This document shows, one piece after another, positions 24,225-36,139 of a stretch of 64,000 bases of DNA. The DNA comes from Adineta ricciae (Eukaryota > Rotifera > Eurotatoria > Adinetida > Adinetidae). The number at the start of each line of letters is the position of its first letter. Position 1 is the first letter of the stretch. Position numbers and translations under genes: made by a program. The notes under the pieces were generated by a model, which worked only from the letters and a program-made list of their open reading frames with translations, was not told the origin of the DNA and did no database searches. Location of the stretch: positions 62,001 to 126,000 of the forward strand of contig CAJNOJ010000151.1 of NCBI GenBank assembly GCA_905250025.1. Direction: 5' to 3'.

Positions 24225-26460
24225 TCAATGAAATGTACTTTTGTGTTTCTTTTTATTATTATCTCACTTATCAGTATTTATTCTTTACTAACAACTCATT
24301 GTTTCTTAATGCATTTTTACTGATCTTTTTTTTGTATGAATGATGCTTTATTCCGATATTGATAAATACATAATGGCCATTATTCAGAATAAATGCTGAT
24401 CTCGAAAGATTCTTCAGCATGTGCTGAGAAAGTTTAGAAATAAGTGATAAAAAATGTACAAGATCTTAGTATCCAATGTTATTTTCAATAGAAGTTATTC
24501 AAAAATAGATGATCTCGTACAAGTAATGTTAGATTTCAGATTCGAAGAGATTCTCAAAAAATGAACTTTAACCAGAACACATTCGATCCATCGTTCTTCA
24601 GGATTTTCAAGAGAATACTGTACTGAATTGATTTTCACATTGTACCACTTTCTTCAGATGTCATCATAACCTCAATGAGGCTTTTGTTCATCTTTTTCCA
24701 TTGTTTTGACTTAATAGCGAATGGAGTGCAATATCTCTTCCCTTTTATAAATGACGTACATATAAATAAAAGTGTTTTTTTAATCACATCTCAGTGTCTA
24801 TGAGCATCTTGAGGTCAAATAGTGATACCCTACTGGTTATCAATCATGTTCAATGTTAATTCCTGTGATTCATGTTGATTTAATTGATCTGGAAATATGG
24901 ACGTGGTGAATGTGATACAGATTGTAAACATTTCTTCTTCTATTTGCTGGACTTCTAGTTCAATTCTTTAAAAACATCAAAAGAGTATTTTACATTCACA
25001 GTAGAGTGTCTACCATTTTGCAGATGTCTATTCTAATTGTGTTTGTTATTTTAAAGTATCGCAGAATGAAATCTTAAGTAATTAACAAAAACGTGTAGTA
25101 AATCAAAACCGATTCTAATGACGTTATTTTTGTCGTTCAAAGCATTTGCATCGAAATCATTCTGTGTTATATATACTAAATTCTCAGATCTTCTTTCGTA
25201 TGTTCTATTACTTCAAAAAATGAACGTGAATGCATCCGAATATGGTTCAACTATTGTGTATGACTTCGCTTTAGCAGATACTTAATTCATACTCATGTTA
25301 ATTTTCATTGCTCTATCAATTTAGACAATACCAGAGTGCGTCTCATTTAACAGACCGTATCTTTTGGTGCAATATGATTTTTGACACCTTGGAAACTGTT
25401 GTTAGATGGAATATCCGCAGCAATTGTTTTTTACGGCCTTTATTTCACTGCTGTTCCCTACTATTTGCTTATTTTCCTAATCACTCGAATTGAAGTTGAA
25501 GCTGAAACGCATTATTGCGTGTAAAGCTGTTCGTCGGATAGCCTCTTTTTTTATGCACCAAGAAGTTCTTGTTCAACATCGTTAGTTAACGGCAATGAAC
25601 TGAGCGGTTTAAAGTGAAGAAATGGTGAAAGAACGTTTTCCGTCCTGAGAACATATAACTGCAAAAAAAACTTTATCGTTGTTTCTCATCTACTTTGCTC
25701 AATTACGCATAAAAGAAAGTTCTATTATGCGAATAGTAAACTCTCAATGTGTGCGCCAAGGAAAGAGCACACGTGCTGTTGTTTTTACACCAAAGACTAT
25801 TATCTAGTAAACGAAAAAAAAAACGAATGCAATATTAAAACGACAAGAAAGACAGGAGAATCGAAATCTTTTTAATACCGACATTGTTGTATCGTTGAAA
25901 TATTCTCTTGAACAGACATCAAACAATTTCTTTCGTGTTTTATGAGGTAAATCGACAACTGTTGAGTTTAGAGATCTTGTAATGATTGATAAAAATCGAA
26001 TCTCATGCCATTATTGCAACTTATCTACGTAATAGATAATAAATAAATATATCTATTAGTTCTAGAATGATAGATGAGTCATCAAGAACGAGGAAGTCTT
26101 GTGAATAACGAGACTACACCAATCATTTGGGAAGTACGTGGAAAAATATCTTAGTATCTGTTCGAACTAGTTTCATCGTTTTTGTCGTTCTGTTGCTTCT
26201 TCATCAGTTTGTTTCTTTTTCTCCTTCTGTTAATCATACTGTTTCAATTCATCAGTACTTCTACTCCATACTGCCTATAGTATTTTTCGTCAAAGAACAA
26301 TCGCAAACACACATAGTAAAAAAAAAGAATACGATCGATCAAATATTACTCTACCTTGTTATATCGATGCAAATATTTTTCTTTTACGTTTCTTTATTAA
26401 TTCAACGCTATTCATTTGTTTCTCTCTTACTGACACATTTCTAAACATAACATTTTCAAG
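24225..26460. other. Intergenic, about 2.2 kb
   Basis: No convincing gene. The ORF near 25.3 kb has no domain. The last 350 bp (from about 26.1 kb) are the upstream region of the glycosyltransferase-like gene and are duplicated near 28.45-28.76 kb. Confidence 0.5.
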
Positions 26461-27498
26461 ATGTTCCATTCTCATTCAATAAAGCAGTTCAATTATCGTC
26501 ATGTATTACAAAGATGTTTTATTGGTTTTGACCACAAACGATACTTTCTACTTTGTATACTTCTTTTGTGTGTTATCGTGTTATTTCATTCCAATTCTAA
26601 TGCATTCACAACGACGGACATTCTCGAGAATGAAGATATATGTTCGCAATTACTTCAAATCACACTTCACAGCAACCGAACATTATGTAGCGAAAGCGCT
26701 GATCGTCGTGGTAAAAAGCAACGCATTATTTCTCTATCGATCTTTGGTCCAAAAGAGAACTCGTTGTTTGCTGATGATAACTTTTCTCAATTAATTACAC
26801 CACTAATTCATGAAGCAACAGTATTATTTCCAAAATGGACAATACGTTTGTATGCAGATGAATTGACAATCAGTCGATTGAATTTACAAGATCTGCCGCG
26901 TATATCAAAGAATATTGATATATGTAATGTTAATCAAATACCAGTATTAGGTGATGTGGATGCATATTTATCGGGAAAATTGTGGCGATTTCTTCCAGCA
27001 CTCGATCCAACAGTTGAATTTGTCTCATCGCGTGATCTGGATTCACCATTAACACATCGTGAACAGATAGTCATTGAAGAGTTTATCAATTCACCATATT
27101 TATTTCTAACAATGCGTGATCATCCATTACACAACGTTCCAGTCCTCGGTGGTCTATGGACGGCTGCACTGAATCGAAATCGTCTTTTATTTCTTCGTTT
27201 ATTCAGTATTCTACTGGATCGAACTCGTGTTCAACAATATATTCTCAAAAAAGATCAAAACTTGTTAGAAGAATTAGTATGGCCCAAAGTAAAAGATGAA
27301 GCTTTAGTCTACGATTCCTATCTATGTGAACAATTTCGTGAAGGACATGTACGCGCTTTTCCCAGTCAACGACCAGCACGAGATTGTCATGTAGGTTGTG
27401 TGAGACCTTGTTGTCAAAATTCATCAAAAATAATTCTCGATAGACCATGTCCACAGCAATGTCGACCGAAATATCATCCCGACTGGACTTATTGTTGA
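26461..27498 (+). CDS. Type II membrane glycosyltransferase-like protein, copy 1
   Basis: Intronless frame of 345 residues. A single hydrophobic segment at residues 29-46 (FLLCILLLCVIVLFHS) behind a basic N-terminus fits a Golgi type II anchor. The lumenal part contains RDLDS (a DxD-type sugar-nucleotide site), TMRDHPLHNVPVLGGLW and a Cys-rich C-terminus (CHVGCVRPCC ... CPQQCRPKYHPDWTYC). The MRD-x-P-x-H-x-x-P-x-LGG motif occurs in a broad, little-studied family of DxD proteins in bacteria and invertebrates. A glycosyltransferase role is inferred from the DxD motif and topology, not shown. A divergent paralog lies in inverted orientation at 29.0-30.1 kb, and a collapsed copy lies between them. 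Confidence 0.7.
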   Translation: MFHSHSIKQFNYRHVLQRCFIGFDHKRYFLLCILLLCVIVLFHSNSNAFTTTDILENEDICSQLLQITLHSNRTLCSESADRRGKKQRIISLSIFGPKENSLFADDNFSQLITPLIHEATVLFPKWTIRLYADELTISRLNLQDLPRISKNIDICNVNQIPVLGDVDAYLSGKLWRFLPALDPTVEFVSSRDLDSPLTHREQIVIEEFINSPYLFLTMRDHPLHNVPVLGGLWTAALNRNRLLFLRLFSILLDRTRVQQYILKKDQNLLEELVWPKVKDEALVYDSYLCEQFREGHVRAFPSQRPARDCHVGCVRPCCQNSSKIILDRPCPQQCRPKYHPDWTYC

Positions 27499-28454
27499 TA
27501 ATAGTTTTGTTTTCTATTTCATAGATTAAAAAAAATGAATACTCAATAAAACACATCGAAAATTGTTTCAATTACAAAAATATTATTAAATTTTGTCAAG
27601 TTTAGTACTAACTTGTACTTTTTATATTTACTGACAACAAGTGTCGTTTGTCGACGCTTCAATCATAGCTACCCATCCACACCCTCATTATCCCGTTAGT
27701 ATTCAAAGTAAAGTGAGTCAAGAAACATATGTAAATGAAATCTCTTTTAAAAGTCTTCTTTTTTTTCAAAACACGGGAAAAATGACATGTACATGTGTTA
27801 ATATTCTGGTCAATTAACTATCTCAAACAATATAGTACTTAAATAACGATCATTGTTTTCCTTTATTAATTCGTTATGATCGAAGACGATTGATGTGATA
27901 CATTTAAATATCAGACTTCCGCCACCTGTTGCAGTTTCGGAGAGACGATAACCTTCTGTTTAGTAATATCAAACTTGAATTCAAGGATTGAATTATTCCT
28001 GCATCCATCCCATGCTCACACCTCTACAATGCATTGAAAAATCACAACATTAGTGATGATAATAATATAATTTTGAGCATGACTTGTATGGTCATTTCAA
28101 ACTTTCATCTACGATCGACATACGCAACAGACAAAAAATTGTATGTTCACTTTTTCTCTCTATATCCAATCTTGGCAGGGATCTGTTGAAAAGAGAAATA
28201 TGAGTATGATTGTTCCTCTCACAACAAAGATCAGTGTTGTAATGTCGAAATATCTATTTGATAAAGCATGAAATCACCTCTCTCTTATACTACGAAATTA
28301 ACCAAATTCATAGATCATACAGTAATCAATGCGAATGTATGAATATAATCAAACGATCTGTTTTATTCAACTTACCTGTGTAACACAGAGAGTCAATAAG
28401 AACACTTGCTAGTTTTTGAATGTTGGTCGAATTATTACAAGCGAGGATTCCTAT
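27499..28454. other. Intergenic, nothing recognised
   Basis: AT-rich spacer of about 950 bp after copy 1 of the glycosyltransferase-like gene. The first 50 bp hold its 3' UTR with AATAAA. The rest has no ORF or repeat that I could support. Confidence 0.45.
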
Positions 28455-28890
28455 GAGTAAAAAGAATAGACCAACCAATTATCAAATACGTGAAAAACTC
28501 TGTCTCTTCTAGAAGTAGTTTCATTGTTCTTTTTCCTTTTCCTATCCTATCAATAATATTCTGTTAATTCATAAGATTGCTTCTATTTCATGCTGTCTAT
28601 AGTATTTTTAATCAAGGAACAATCACAAATACACACACAGTAAAAGAAGAATAATATCGATCAAACATTACTCTACCTTGTTATATCGATACAAATATTT
28701 TCCTTTCATATTTCTTTATTAACTGAATACTAATTAGCTGTTTGTGACCTTCAAATTATCGAGATGTTCCATTCTCATTCGATCAAGCAGCACATTTATC
28801 GTCATGTTATTTTCGAATTGGACAATACATTTTAGTGTTGTTTTCTATTTGAAACAAACAAGAAAAATGAATACTTTGTAGAACATTTAG
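28455..28890 (+). pseudogene. Collapsed copy of the glycosyltransferase-like gene
   Basis: Three blocks match the gene at 26461-27498 in order. The first (28455 to about 28811) matches its upstream region and first 16 codons, with the same MFHSHSIKQ start at 28764. The second is about 25 bp matching the segment near 26825-26850. The third (from about 28832) matches the 3' end just after the stop at 27498. About 95 percent of the coding region is gone, and only a 23-codon frame remains. It is a host gene duplicate that lost its interior through two deletions. Confidence 0.75.
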
Positions 28891-29003
28891 AGGATTACTT
28901 TCATTATGAAAATACATTTCAATTGTGATATATATTTATCTCCTTTTATTTGAGAGAAATATCTATTCTCTTCAATGAAAATGTGTGTTGGTGTCTGACA
29001 TCA

Positions 29004-30083
29004 TTAACAAAATATCCAATCTTTATGATTTTCTGGCCGGCACATAACCGGACAGTGTTTGAATGATGAAAAGTCTGTCCTAGATCGTGATTCGTTTGTA
29101 CAACATGGTTTCGGACATCCAAGAAAACATGTTGGATGTTCAATTCTGGTTGGAAAAGGACGTGTATCTGTTCGATAGATGTAACGTGACCAAAAACAAG
29201 AAAATGAATCGTGTGCGAGCGCATTTTGACGAGCAATTGGCCACACATGATGTTCTAAGAATAGTTGATCTCCTCTTTTCGAATAAGATTTCCAGAACTG
29301 TTCGATTTCTTCTTCTTTATCTGACGGTAAAAGTCTATTGGCAATTGTTAATCGATCTTTGATAGACAATCGATTGGAAGCGACGTCCCATAAACCACCG
29401 AGCATCGGAATATTATGCACACTGTTATCACGCATAATATGGAATGCATAGTCTGTTTTTGTTAACCATTCATCCACTGCTTGGACTTCGCGGTCGAATA
29501 TATCAGAATCAAGATCACGAACCATTGTCACACCAACGAATGGATCAACTAAAAGAAAAACAAACTTTCATTCGAAGTAAACTCTCTGTTTCTACTTACT
29601 AGTAGGTAAGAATCGTTGAATTTTGCCTGGTAATTTGTTTTTAATATTGCCTAACACTGGTAAATTTTCAGCTGGACAAAAATCGACATTCTCATATAGT
29701 TGTTCGAAATGATCAATATCAGCTTGACTTTTACTGACTAAATTATAATAATAAACACGTACAATCCATGACGGATAAAATTTCTTGGCTTGTCGAGCAA
29801 ATATTTCGATGTAAAACCATGTGAGGTTACTTTTCAATTGAATACGATCGTCAGATTCATAAGCTGAAACGCTCAGAACGTGTTGATTGAATCCACGTCG
29901 AACAGATCGTTCAGAGCAAAACGATTTATTTTCTGCGAGTAATAATAAATTTCTAGTACGTTGAACGTCAACATAAGTTCTTGATGTAGCTGATTGAAGA
30001 ACGGAGACGAGAAATATTGAGAGGAGAATACAAACAGCAAAATGTATTCGTCGACGAGAAAAGCCAGAAACATTGATTAACAT
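29004..30083 (-). CDS. Type II membrane glycosyltransferase-like protein, copy 2
   Basis: Two exons on the minus strand (30083-29600 and 29548-29004) with a 51-bp intron; the phase closes and gives 342 residues. An anchor segment lies at about residues 12-31 (IHFAVCILLSIFLVSVLQSA). The lumenal domain has the same landmarks as copy 1: FCSERSVRRG, FYPSWIVRVY, NLPVLGNI, FLPTIDPFVG, VRDLDSD (DxD), HIMRDNSVHNIPMLGGLWD, and a Cys-rich end (CPKPCC ... CPVMCRPENHKDWIFC). Identity to copy 1 is modest, so the duplication is old, and copy 1 lacks this intron. A glycosyltransferase function in the Golgi is an inference. Confidence 0.75.
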
Positions 30084-30759
30084 ATTGAATTTGACAACGT
30101 TATGTTAAATTTCATCGAAGTATGCCTTTCATGTGGTTCGTACGCTTTGAAAAAAAAACACCTACAAACGATGCCGATTAAATGACAGAAAGAAAGAAAT
30201 AAAGTAAATAGACACGTTTTATTCTTCTCTTTTTATTTTTCGACATTATGCATGTCTTACTAAGCCAAGCGATACTTTACCTTGACAAATGAACGTCGTA
30301 GTATTTCAAAACACTGATTTTTAACGACAAACGATATAAATTCTCAAAGAATTGCAAGTTTTTCCTCAACGAAATTTCATATAGTGAAGCTCTGTAGGAC
30401 AGTAGATTGCGAATCAAACTGATAACTATGGTCATTTTGCTTTTAAGCAAACAAATCGTAAAGATACGCAATGAAAAAGTTCTTGCGCTGTTGTGCAAAC
30501 ATTTATTGGCAGAGATCTTTGTTTTCCGAAGAATTGCTCACATAGAGCGATTTTTTTTATTGGAAAAACAACAAACAAACAGTGCATTCCTATCATATAT
30601 GTTGGGCTAATCGATTTTCTATGATACGTAACGACCTCTAGTCGATGCGTTCTTCAATTGGCTAATTTCTTCGAATCAATCGGATGATCAGCTTCGTAAA
30701 AATAAATTTAACGAATTTTATCGTGCTTATTTTTTCTCCATTTTTAGTGAATTATCATC
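30084..30759. other. Divergent intergenic region
   Basis: About 670 bp between the minus-strand glycosyltransferase-like gene and UTP11. It must hold both promoters. The ORFs in it overlap on both strands and lack domains. Confidence 0.5.
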
Positions 30760-31845
30760 ATGTCATCGTGGAAGAAATCCAGCAAAGCTGGTCAAGTTCA
30801 CCATCGAGAACGATCCCAAGTAGATAGCCATTGTACTCTCTCGAAAATTAACATAAAACTCTTTGGTTTTTAGCTTTCATCACGCGAACATTTGGGTTTA
30901 CTCGAAAAAAAGAAAGATTACAAGGAACGAGCAGTGTAATTCATCTACAACATTCCATTTCTCACACATCTTTCCTGTTTAGTGATTATCAAACCAAAGG
31001 AAATGTTATTCGTGAACTCAAGAAAAAAGCGTTAGACAAAAATCCCGAAGAATATTATTTCAACATGGTCAATACTAAATTAAAAGTTTGTGATTCACTT
31101 TTTCTCTTGATTTTTTTGTAAAATTCAATGCGTATTTTCGCTGTAGAATGGTGTTCATAGCCTAAAGAAGAAGTATAAAGAATATACAGATGATCAATTG
31201 AAGTTAATGCAAAGCCAAGACTTGAAATACATTAAATACAAACATCAGATGGAAAGAAAGAAGATCGATAGATTACAATCGTCATCACATTTGATCGATT
31301 CGGAATCTCGTCCATCGACCTCGCATATCTTTTTTGTTGATTCACAAAAACAAGGTTGACTCATTGTTTAGTTGAATGCTTAATTTGAATTCAATGCTTT
31401 TAGTTGAAAAATTCGATCCTGTTAAGAAAATGCGCACTCATCCGGCTTTAATCAATCGTCGATCAAATCGATTAACTATTGAACAATTAAAATCCATGAA
31501 AGTCAATTTGGATGATGAGTTAATCAATGTAATTCTCCGGATTTACTTCGCGAATAGTCGTTCTCACCTTTTTTCTTTCCTAGAAATTTCAAAAACAACG
31601 AAAGAAGAAATATGCGGAATTACAAAAAAGGATCGATCGCGAGAAGAAATTGGAACAAGTGGAATCAGCAATGGAAGCTAAACTACTCCTCAAAGTAACA
31701 AATCTTTTCTCAGTTTGATGAACTTTATCTATCGTTTTAGAATCCGAAACAAACGGATAAAGATGACGATGACTTCTGGTCGGATGACGAAGCGGAGAAA
31801 GCGAATGAAAAGAAGAAAACGAAAGTTGTTCCGAGAAAGAAATAA
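30760..31845 (+). CDS. UTP11: UTP11-like U3 snoRNP (small-subunit processome) protein
   Basis: About seven exons, the first at 30760-30819 and the second from 30874, joined by short introns. The protein of about 250 residues keeps the UTP11 landmarks: HRERSQ then SREHLGLLEKKKDYKERAVDY, IRELKKKALDKNPEEYYFNM, NGVHSLKKKYKEYT, QLKLMQSQDLKYI, FFVDSQKQVEKFDPVKKMRT and KKYAELQKRIDREKKLE. UTP11 is a nucleolar component of the U3-containing processome needed for 18S rRNA maturation. The tail is acidic then basic (DKDDDDFWSDDEAEK, ending in RKK). The next gene, also for ribosome biogenesis, starts only 70 bp downstream on the same strand. Confidence 0.92.
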
Positions 31846-31904
31846 ATATTTCTGTTTCGTTTTTTTGTTACAATAAAAAAAAAACAAAGTTCATATGCGA
31901 TTGT

Positions 31905-31915
31905 TTATGTTTCAG
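31905..31915 (+). promoter_or_regulatory. Possible trans-splice acceptor before BUD22/SRFBP1
   Basis: The ATG at 31916 is directly preceded by TTTATGTTTCAG, a typical acceptor, although no donor or upstream exon for it is visible in the 70 bp after UTP11. Bdelloid rotifers are known to add a spliced leader in trans. This acceptor would be the natural site. Inference. Confidence 0.45.
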
Positions 31916-33296
31916 ATGAGTTTAAGTGCATTCAATAATAAGGTATGGAATTATCGACGGATTGAAGGAGAGATGGTGAAGTTTTCTTTGTAAAAGGTTA
32001 TTGAATTAGAGAAATCGGTCAAACGAAGTAAAGTTCGCATCATTCGAAAGTTAACTCGACAAATTGAACATGAAAGAAAGAAGTAAAACTCATTTTTGCT
32101 TGAAAATTCATGTAATACTTTCAATCGTTTTAGAAATCCGGATGACGAACGTACAACACGAAAAGTAAAAAGAATTATCGATGAAATTCATCAAATTCGA
32201 GTGAGAAAGTCTTCTTCAACATGATGTCCGATGAATTGAAGTTATTTAGAAACTATCGAATAAAGATGTCGTGTTATTCGCAATGGAGCACGAAGGAACT
32301 ATCGCTGATGTTCTACAGATATGCAAAGTAAACATCCTTTTTTCTGTCTCCTCTCGTCAAACTATGATCGAGATTTTAGCCAAGTAGTGACGATCTCAAA
32401 CAGTACGCGTTGATTCGTTTAGCAACGGAGAAGTCTCTTCAGTCGGATGTGAGTTCTTTGAAAAATCATGAAGATTATGCAAAGTCGTGGCAACAACTGT
32501 TGATCATGTATCAATCGCGACACGAGAAACGCGTAGCATGGAAAGAGAAATCGAAAGATTTCGAGAAGATTGAACAAGCTCTTGTTGATCAACAGAAAGA
32601 ATTACAAGAAATTGAACAAAAACTGCCCAAACCACTGAAAGTTAAAAAACCTAAAATAGAAAAAACCAAAGAAAAACCTCGTGTCACTCATTCGAAACAA
32701 GCAGTTGTTTGCGTACTCGATCTAGAAAAGAAAACAGCTGAACCACTCGGTGATCAACCGGATGACGACGACGAAGAAGAAGAAGAAGAGCAACAACCCG
32801 AAATGATGGAAACAGAAATAAAGCCTGTTTCCTCATCAGCAACTGTGATTAATGATCCGTTCTTTGTCAATAGTCAACATCAAATAACCTATCAGAAACG
32901 AACTAGTCGAGATAAGAATGATTCTGAACTTGATGATAAACGTTTTATCGAACATTCGTACTTTATCGACGCATTATCATCATCGTCGAATCGTCGTGAT
33001 GGAAAAGGAGATCTAGCGAGAAAGAAATGGGCACATCTCTCACCTCTCGCTCGTTCACTTCCATCGGCAACATCAAAGAAGAAACCGAACGGTATGTCAT
33101 AAGTTAATTAGAAAAACAATTCATCATGTTTGTTTTTGCAGGATCAATCAAGAATTCGAAATCAAAAGTTGAAGATACAAACACTCCGCCTCTCCATCCA
33201 TCATGGGAAGCGAGTAAAGAAGCAAAATCACAATACCGAATACAAAAATCCGAAGCGAAAAAGATCGTTTTCAACAATAGTGATGATGAAACATAG
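31916..33296 (+). CDS. BUD22 / SRFBP1-like ribosome biogenesis protein
   Basis: About seven exons; a large one spans about 32410-33092, and the last runs from about 33142 to the stop. The N-terminus FNNKVIELEKSVKRSKVRIIRKLTR matches the coiled SRFBP1/BUD22 start in pattern. The middle is a coiled coil and an acidic stretch (DDDDEEEEEEQQ). The end has LHPSWEAS, then KKIVFNN, the BUD22 C-terminal signature. BUD22 acts in the nucleolus in 40S subunit production; its animal homolog was named for binding serum response factor. It follows UTP11 so closely that both are probably made from one pre-mRNA. Confidence 0.82.
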
Positions 33297-34304
33297 GAGA
33301 AACCACTCGTTGTTTTGTTTACTTTTAATGTTCTTGTTGTCAATCAGTAAAATTGATCATTGAAAATCATCCGAGTCAGATTCACATAAGTCAACAAATG
33401 ATCTAACTCTATCTCTCTTCGGTCAACCTTGTCAGTTCCTAATTGTAATAGCTCCGACTGTCCATCATCTAACCATCTTAAAAAGACTTGTACGAAGGTC
33501 AAGTCAACACCATAATTATATCAGATATTTTGGTTTCCTTCAACGGCACGGATTTATATTTTACTCATAACTATATTCTAGTCTATTACAAACATATAGT
33601 TGCACATATATCACGAAGTTATATCTTATTACTTTCGCAGCTGGATCAGTACAGAAGACAATTGTCCTTCACGTGCATCCATCGAACAATAAATTAAGTG
33701 CTGACATGGAGAATGACAAAGAAAAACTAATTATTCAATTATGAGCTACATTTCAACATACAAAGAGCAATGATTAGTTCGAAGTTAAAATAACTTTCTC
33801 TAAGTGTTTATTGATTTCATCAGATGGCACTGAGGCATTCAGGCGAAAGGAAACAATTGAAAAAAGTATGCATAATCAAATGAGTTTCAATAATCATTAT
33901 CATCGTTCTTTGCATCAGCCGTGCATATATACTTTGTCTCTTTTCTTATATCAATAGAAGAATTCCATCTGTGACCACCCATCACTGTCAACGATCAATG
34001 CACTCCTCCTCTTTCTTTCATTTTTTTCAAAGAAAAATCACATACGCATTTTTTCTCCTCATCATTTTGGTATTAAAATCCGTGCGTCAGTTGTTGCCAT
34101 CAACGAACAAATGAAACAATGACTTGTCTTTCTCTCTCTCTCTCTCCCTCTCTGTCACTTGCGAACAAGTCAGATATAAATACAAATGATGTTCACTTGC
34201 ACTTCTTAGTTTGTTCAGCAAACCGTCTCTACGTTTTGATTGTTGCTCAGAGAGTCTCGACGTCGATTTTGACTCTATGACAATGGTCAAAATCTTAAAC
34301 GGTT
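33297..34304. other. Intergenic, about 1 kb, with a CT-rich tract
   Basis: No convincing gene. A (TC)n run lies near 34129-34155. The ORFs on either strand have no domain or splice context. Confidence 0.5.
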
Positions 34305-34311
34305 TATAAAT
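34305..34311 (+). promoter_or_regulatory. TATA box of the Na/K-ATPase beta gene
   Basis: TATAAAT lies 82 bp before the ATG at 34393, giving a 5' UTR of about 55 nt. Confidence 0.5.
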
Positions 34312-34392
34312 GTCGATTGCACGAATAGTCTTCTCTGTCATTCTATTCAAATCTAATTAAGCGTGAGAAAAAGAGCAGAAAACTTCGATTCA

Positions 34393-35663
34393 ATGCGTGT
34401 GAAAACTAAATCAACACAGAGCCGTTCGATTGGTCAATGGTGTGAAGATTTCGGTTCGAATTTGGATCGAGGAATTTCTTCCTTGAAGAAATTTCTTTAC
34501 AATCAACGACGAGGTGAAATTTGTGGACGAAACAGCAAACAATGGAGTAGGAAAGGCTCTCTTCTTTATTCATTCTGACATCTTGTTTTCTTCATAGGCC
34601 GATTATCAGCTTTCTATTTTTTCTTTTTTATTACACTTGCTGGTTTCTTTTGTTTATATTTATCTATCTACATGTCATCTTTACCATTAAATCAACCAAG
34701 ATATATAGGCAAAGCGAGTCGATTGACAACGCGGGCGAATCCGCTTTCTCCAGGTTGAGATTCTTAGTAGTTTATAGTTGATGGAATGAGAATGTTGATA
34801 AAGGACTTAGTTTTCGACCACAACCGGAATTTAATCCAAAAGAAATGTATACTGTGATCAGATTCACAGCAAATGGAACAGGACATCGAGGGAAACGATC
34901 AACTAACGAGGATTACGAAAGTTATGTAAAAAATTTGGATGAATTTTTTAATTTATGTAAGTGATTACACGATGAAATTGATTATCCAAACAAATTCTTT
35001 CGATATTAGATTACAGCTTATCGACACCGACAAATTTCACGATCAGTGATGTAGGCGATTGTCATTCAGAGAAACAGTATGGTTTCAAGCATGGCCAACC
35101 ATGTTTTTTGATTAAAATGAATAAAGTTCGAGGAAGAAGATGTGTTATCACAAAAATCTGACTTGTAATTTGTAGATTATCGGTTTTATTCCTGAAATTG
35201 GCAGAACGAATCTTGACAGAGAACATCAACCAGCATGTACAAATATTCCTAATATACCGGTTCGATGCCAAGGCGAAGTTTGTTACGTTTTGTCAATTCT
35301 TACATAAAATTTCTCATCTATTCGATAGAAAGAATCAGATCAGGAGAAACTTGGTAATATAATGTACTATAGTGAATCTGGTTCGAGTGATTTGTGTGGT
35401 ACAATCGATGTTAAACATTTTCCTTACAAGTGAACTTCTTCACTCAAATAACAATTTGAATTTCTCGAATTCATTCTAGTGGAAAAGTCAATCGAAAAGA
35501 TGCATATCAAGTTCCATATGTTTGGGTACAATTTATCAATCTCACAGCGAATGTTTTACTCACAATTGAATGTCGTGTCTATGGTGCAAATATTTTCTAT
35601 GATAAAATAGCTCAACGTGCAAGCATACGTTTTCAACTGTATCTGAATAAAAATTCTTCCTAA
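34393..35663 (+). CDS. Na+/K+-transporting ATPase beta subunit
   Basis: About seven exons with short introns. The ATG at 34393 is the first in the frame. The protein is type II: a basic cytoplasmic start with SIGQWCEDFG and LKKFLYNQRRGEICGR, one membrane segment (AFYFFFFITLAGFFCLYLSIY), then the extracellular domain. FRPQPEFNP, CHSEKQYGFKHGQPC FLIKMNK, CTNIPNIPVRCQGE, LCGTIDVKHFPY, QVPYVWVQF and ECRVYG mark the beta-subunit fold and carry the six cysteines of its three disulfides. The subunit brings the catalytic alpha chain to the plasma membrane and modulates K+ affinity. There is no sign of damage. The alpha subunit is not in the window. Confidence 0.92.
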
Positions 35664-36139
35664 TCATTTGCTTATTTTCCTGGGTATTCATCGTACTTCA
35701 TCTTGAAGGTTGAGATAAGATTTTCTACGAAACTTTTCCTCTGCATTAACTTTATCTGGTAGGATAATTAAGTAGATCGGTTTCCTGTTTTGTTCAAAGG
35801 TTGACTGAGCTGAACATAAGTTTTATGCATATGTTATTCAATCAGCTTGTCCGCTTGAATTCTATATTAACTTTTGTACAAAGATATCGATGCATAGGGA
35901 AAAGCGATCGTTTACAAGCAAATTCTTCATACGTAATCGGAAGACAAGAGTATACTGTGTTGATGAAAGGATAACAATCAATATCCTTATTTCTCCCTTG
36001 ATGAGAGAAAAAAGGACAGTAGAGGGAGAGAGAGAGATGGGAAAAGAACTTCTCAGAATAATTTCCCTCCATTCAATTGTATTTTTTCTTCGAGACATCC
36101 GATCGAAGTCTTGCATATCATCGCTCTCTGTCTTCCGCA
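35664..36139. other. Intergenic, nothing recognised
   Basis: Spacer of about 480 bp between the ATPase beta and SPARC genes. Long open frames on both strands over 35.86-36.2 kb reflect a stop-poor stretch and have no domain. Confidence 0.5.

Noticed and set aside
24405-24430. Palindrome TCAGCATGTGCTGA as a possible RNA hairpin
   Set aside because: A six-base stem with a two-base loop is too small to support an RNA or terminator claim.
25308-25493. 61-codon ORF on the plus strand in the large spacer
   Set aside because: No domain, no splice context and composition like the surrounding non-coding DNA.
26127-26444. 105-codon hydrophobic ORF before the glycosyltransferase-like gene
   Set aside because: It starts without an ATG, and the duplicated copy near 28.5 kb has drifted without regard to frame. 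It is upstream DNA of the next gene.
33488-33697. 69-codon ORF after BUD22
   Set aside because: AT-rich with no domain and no link by splicing to the gene before it.
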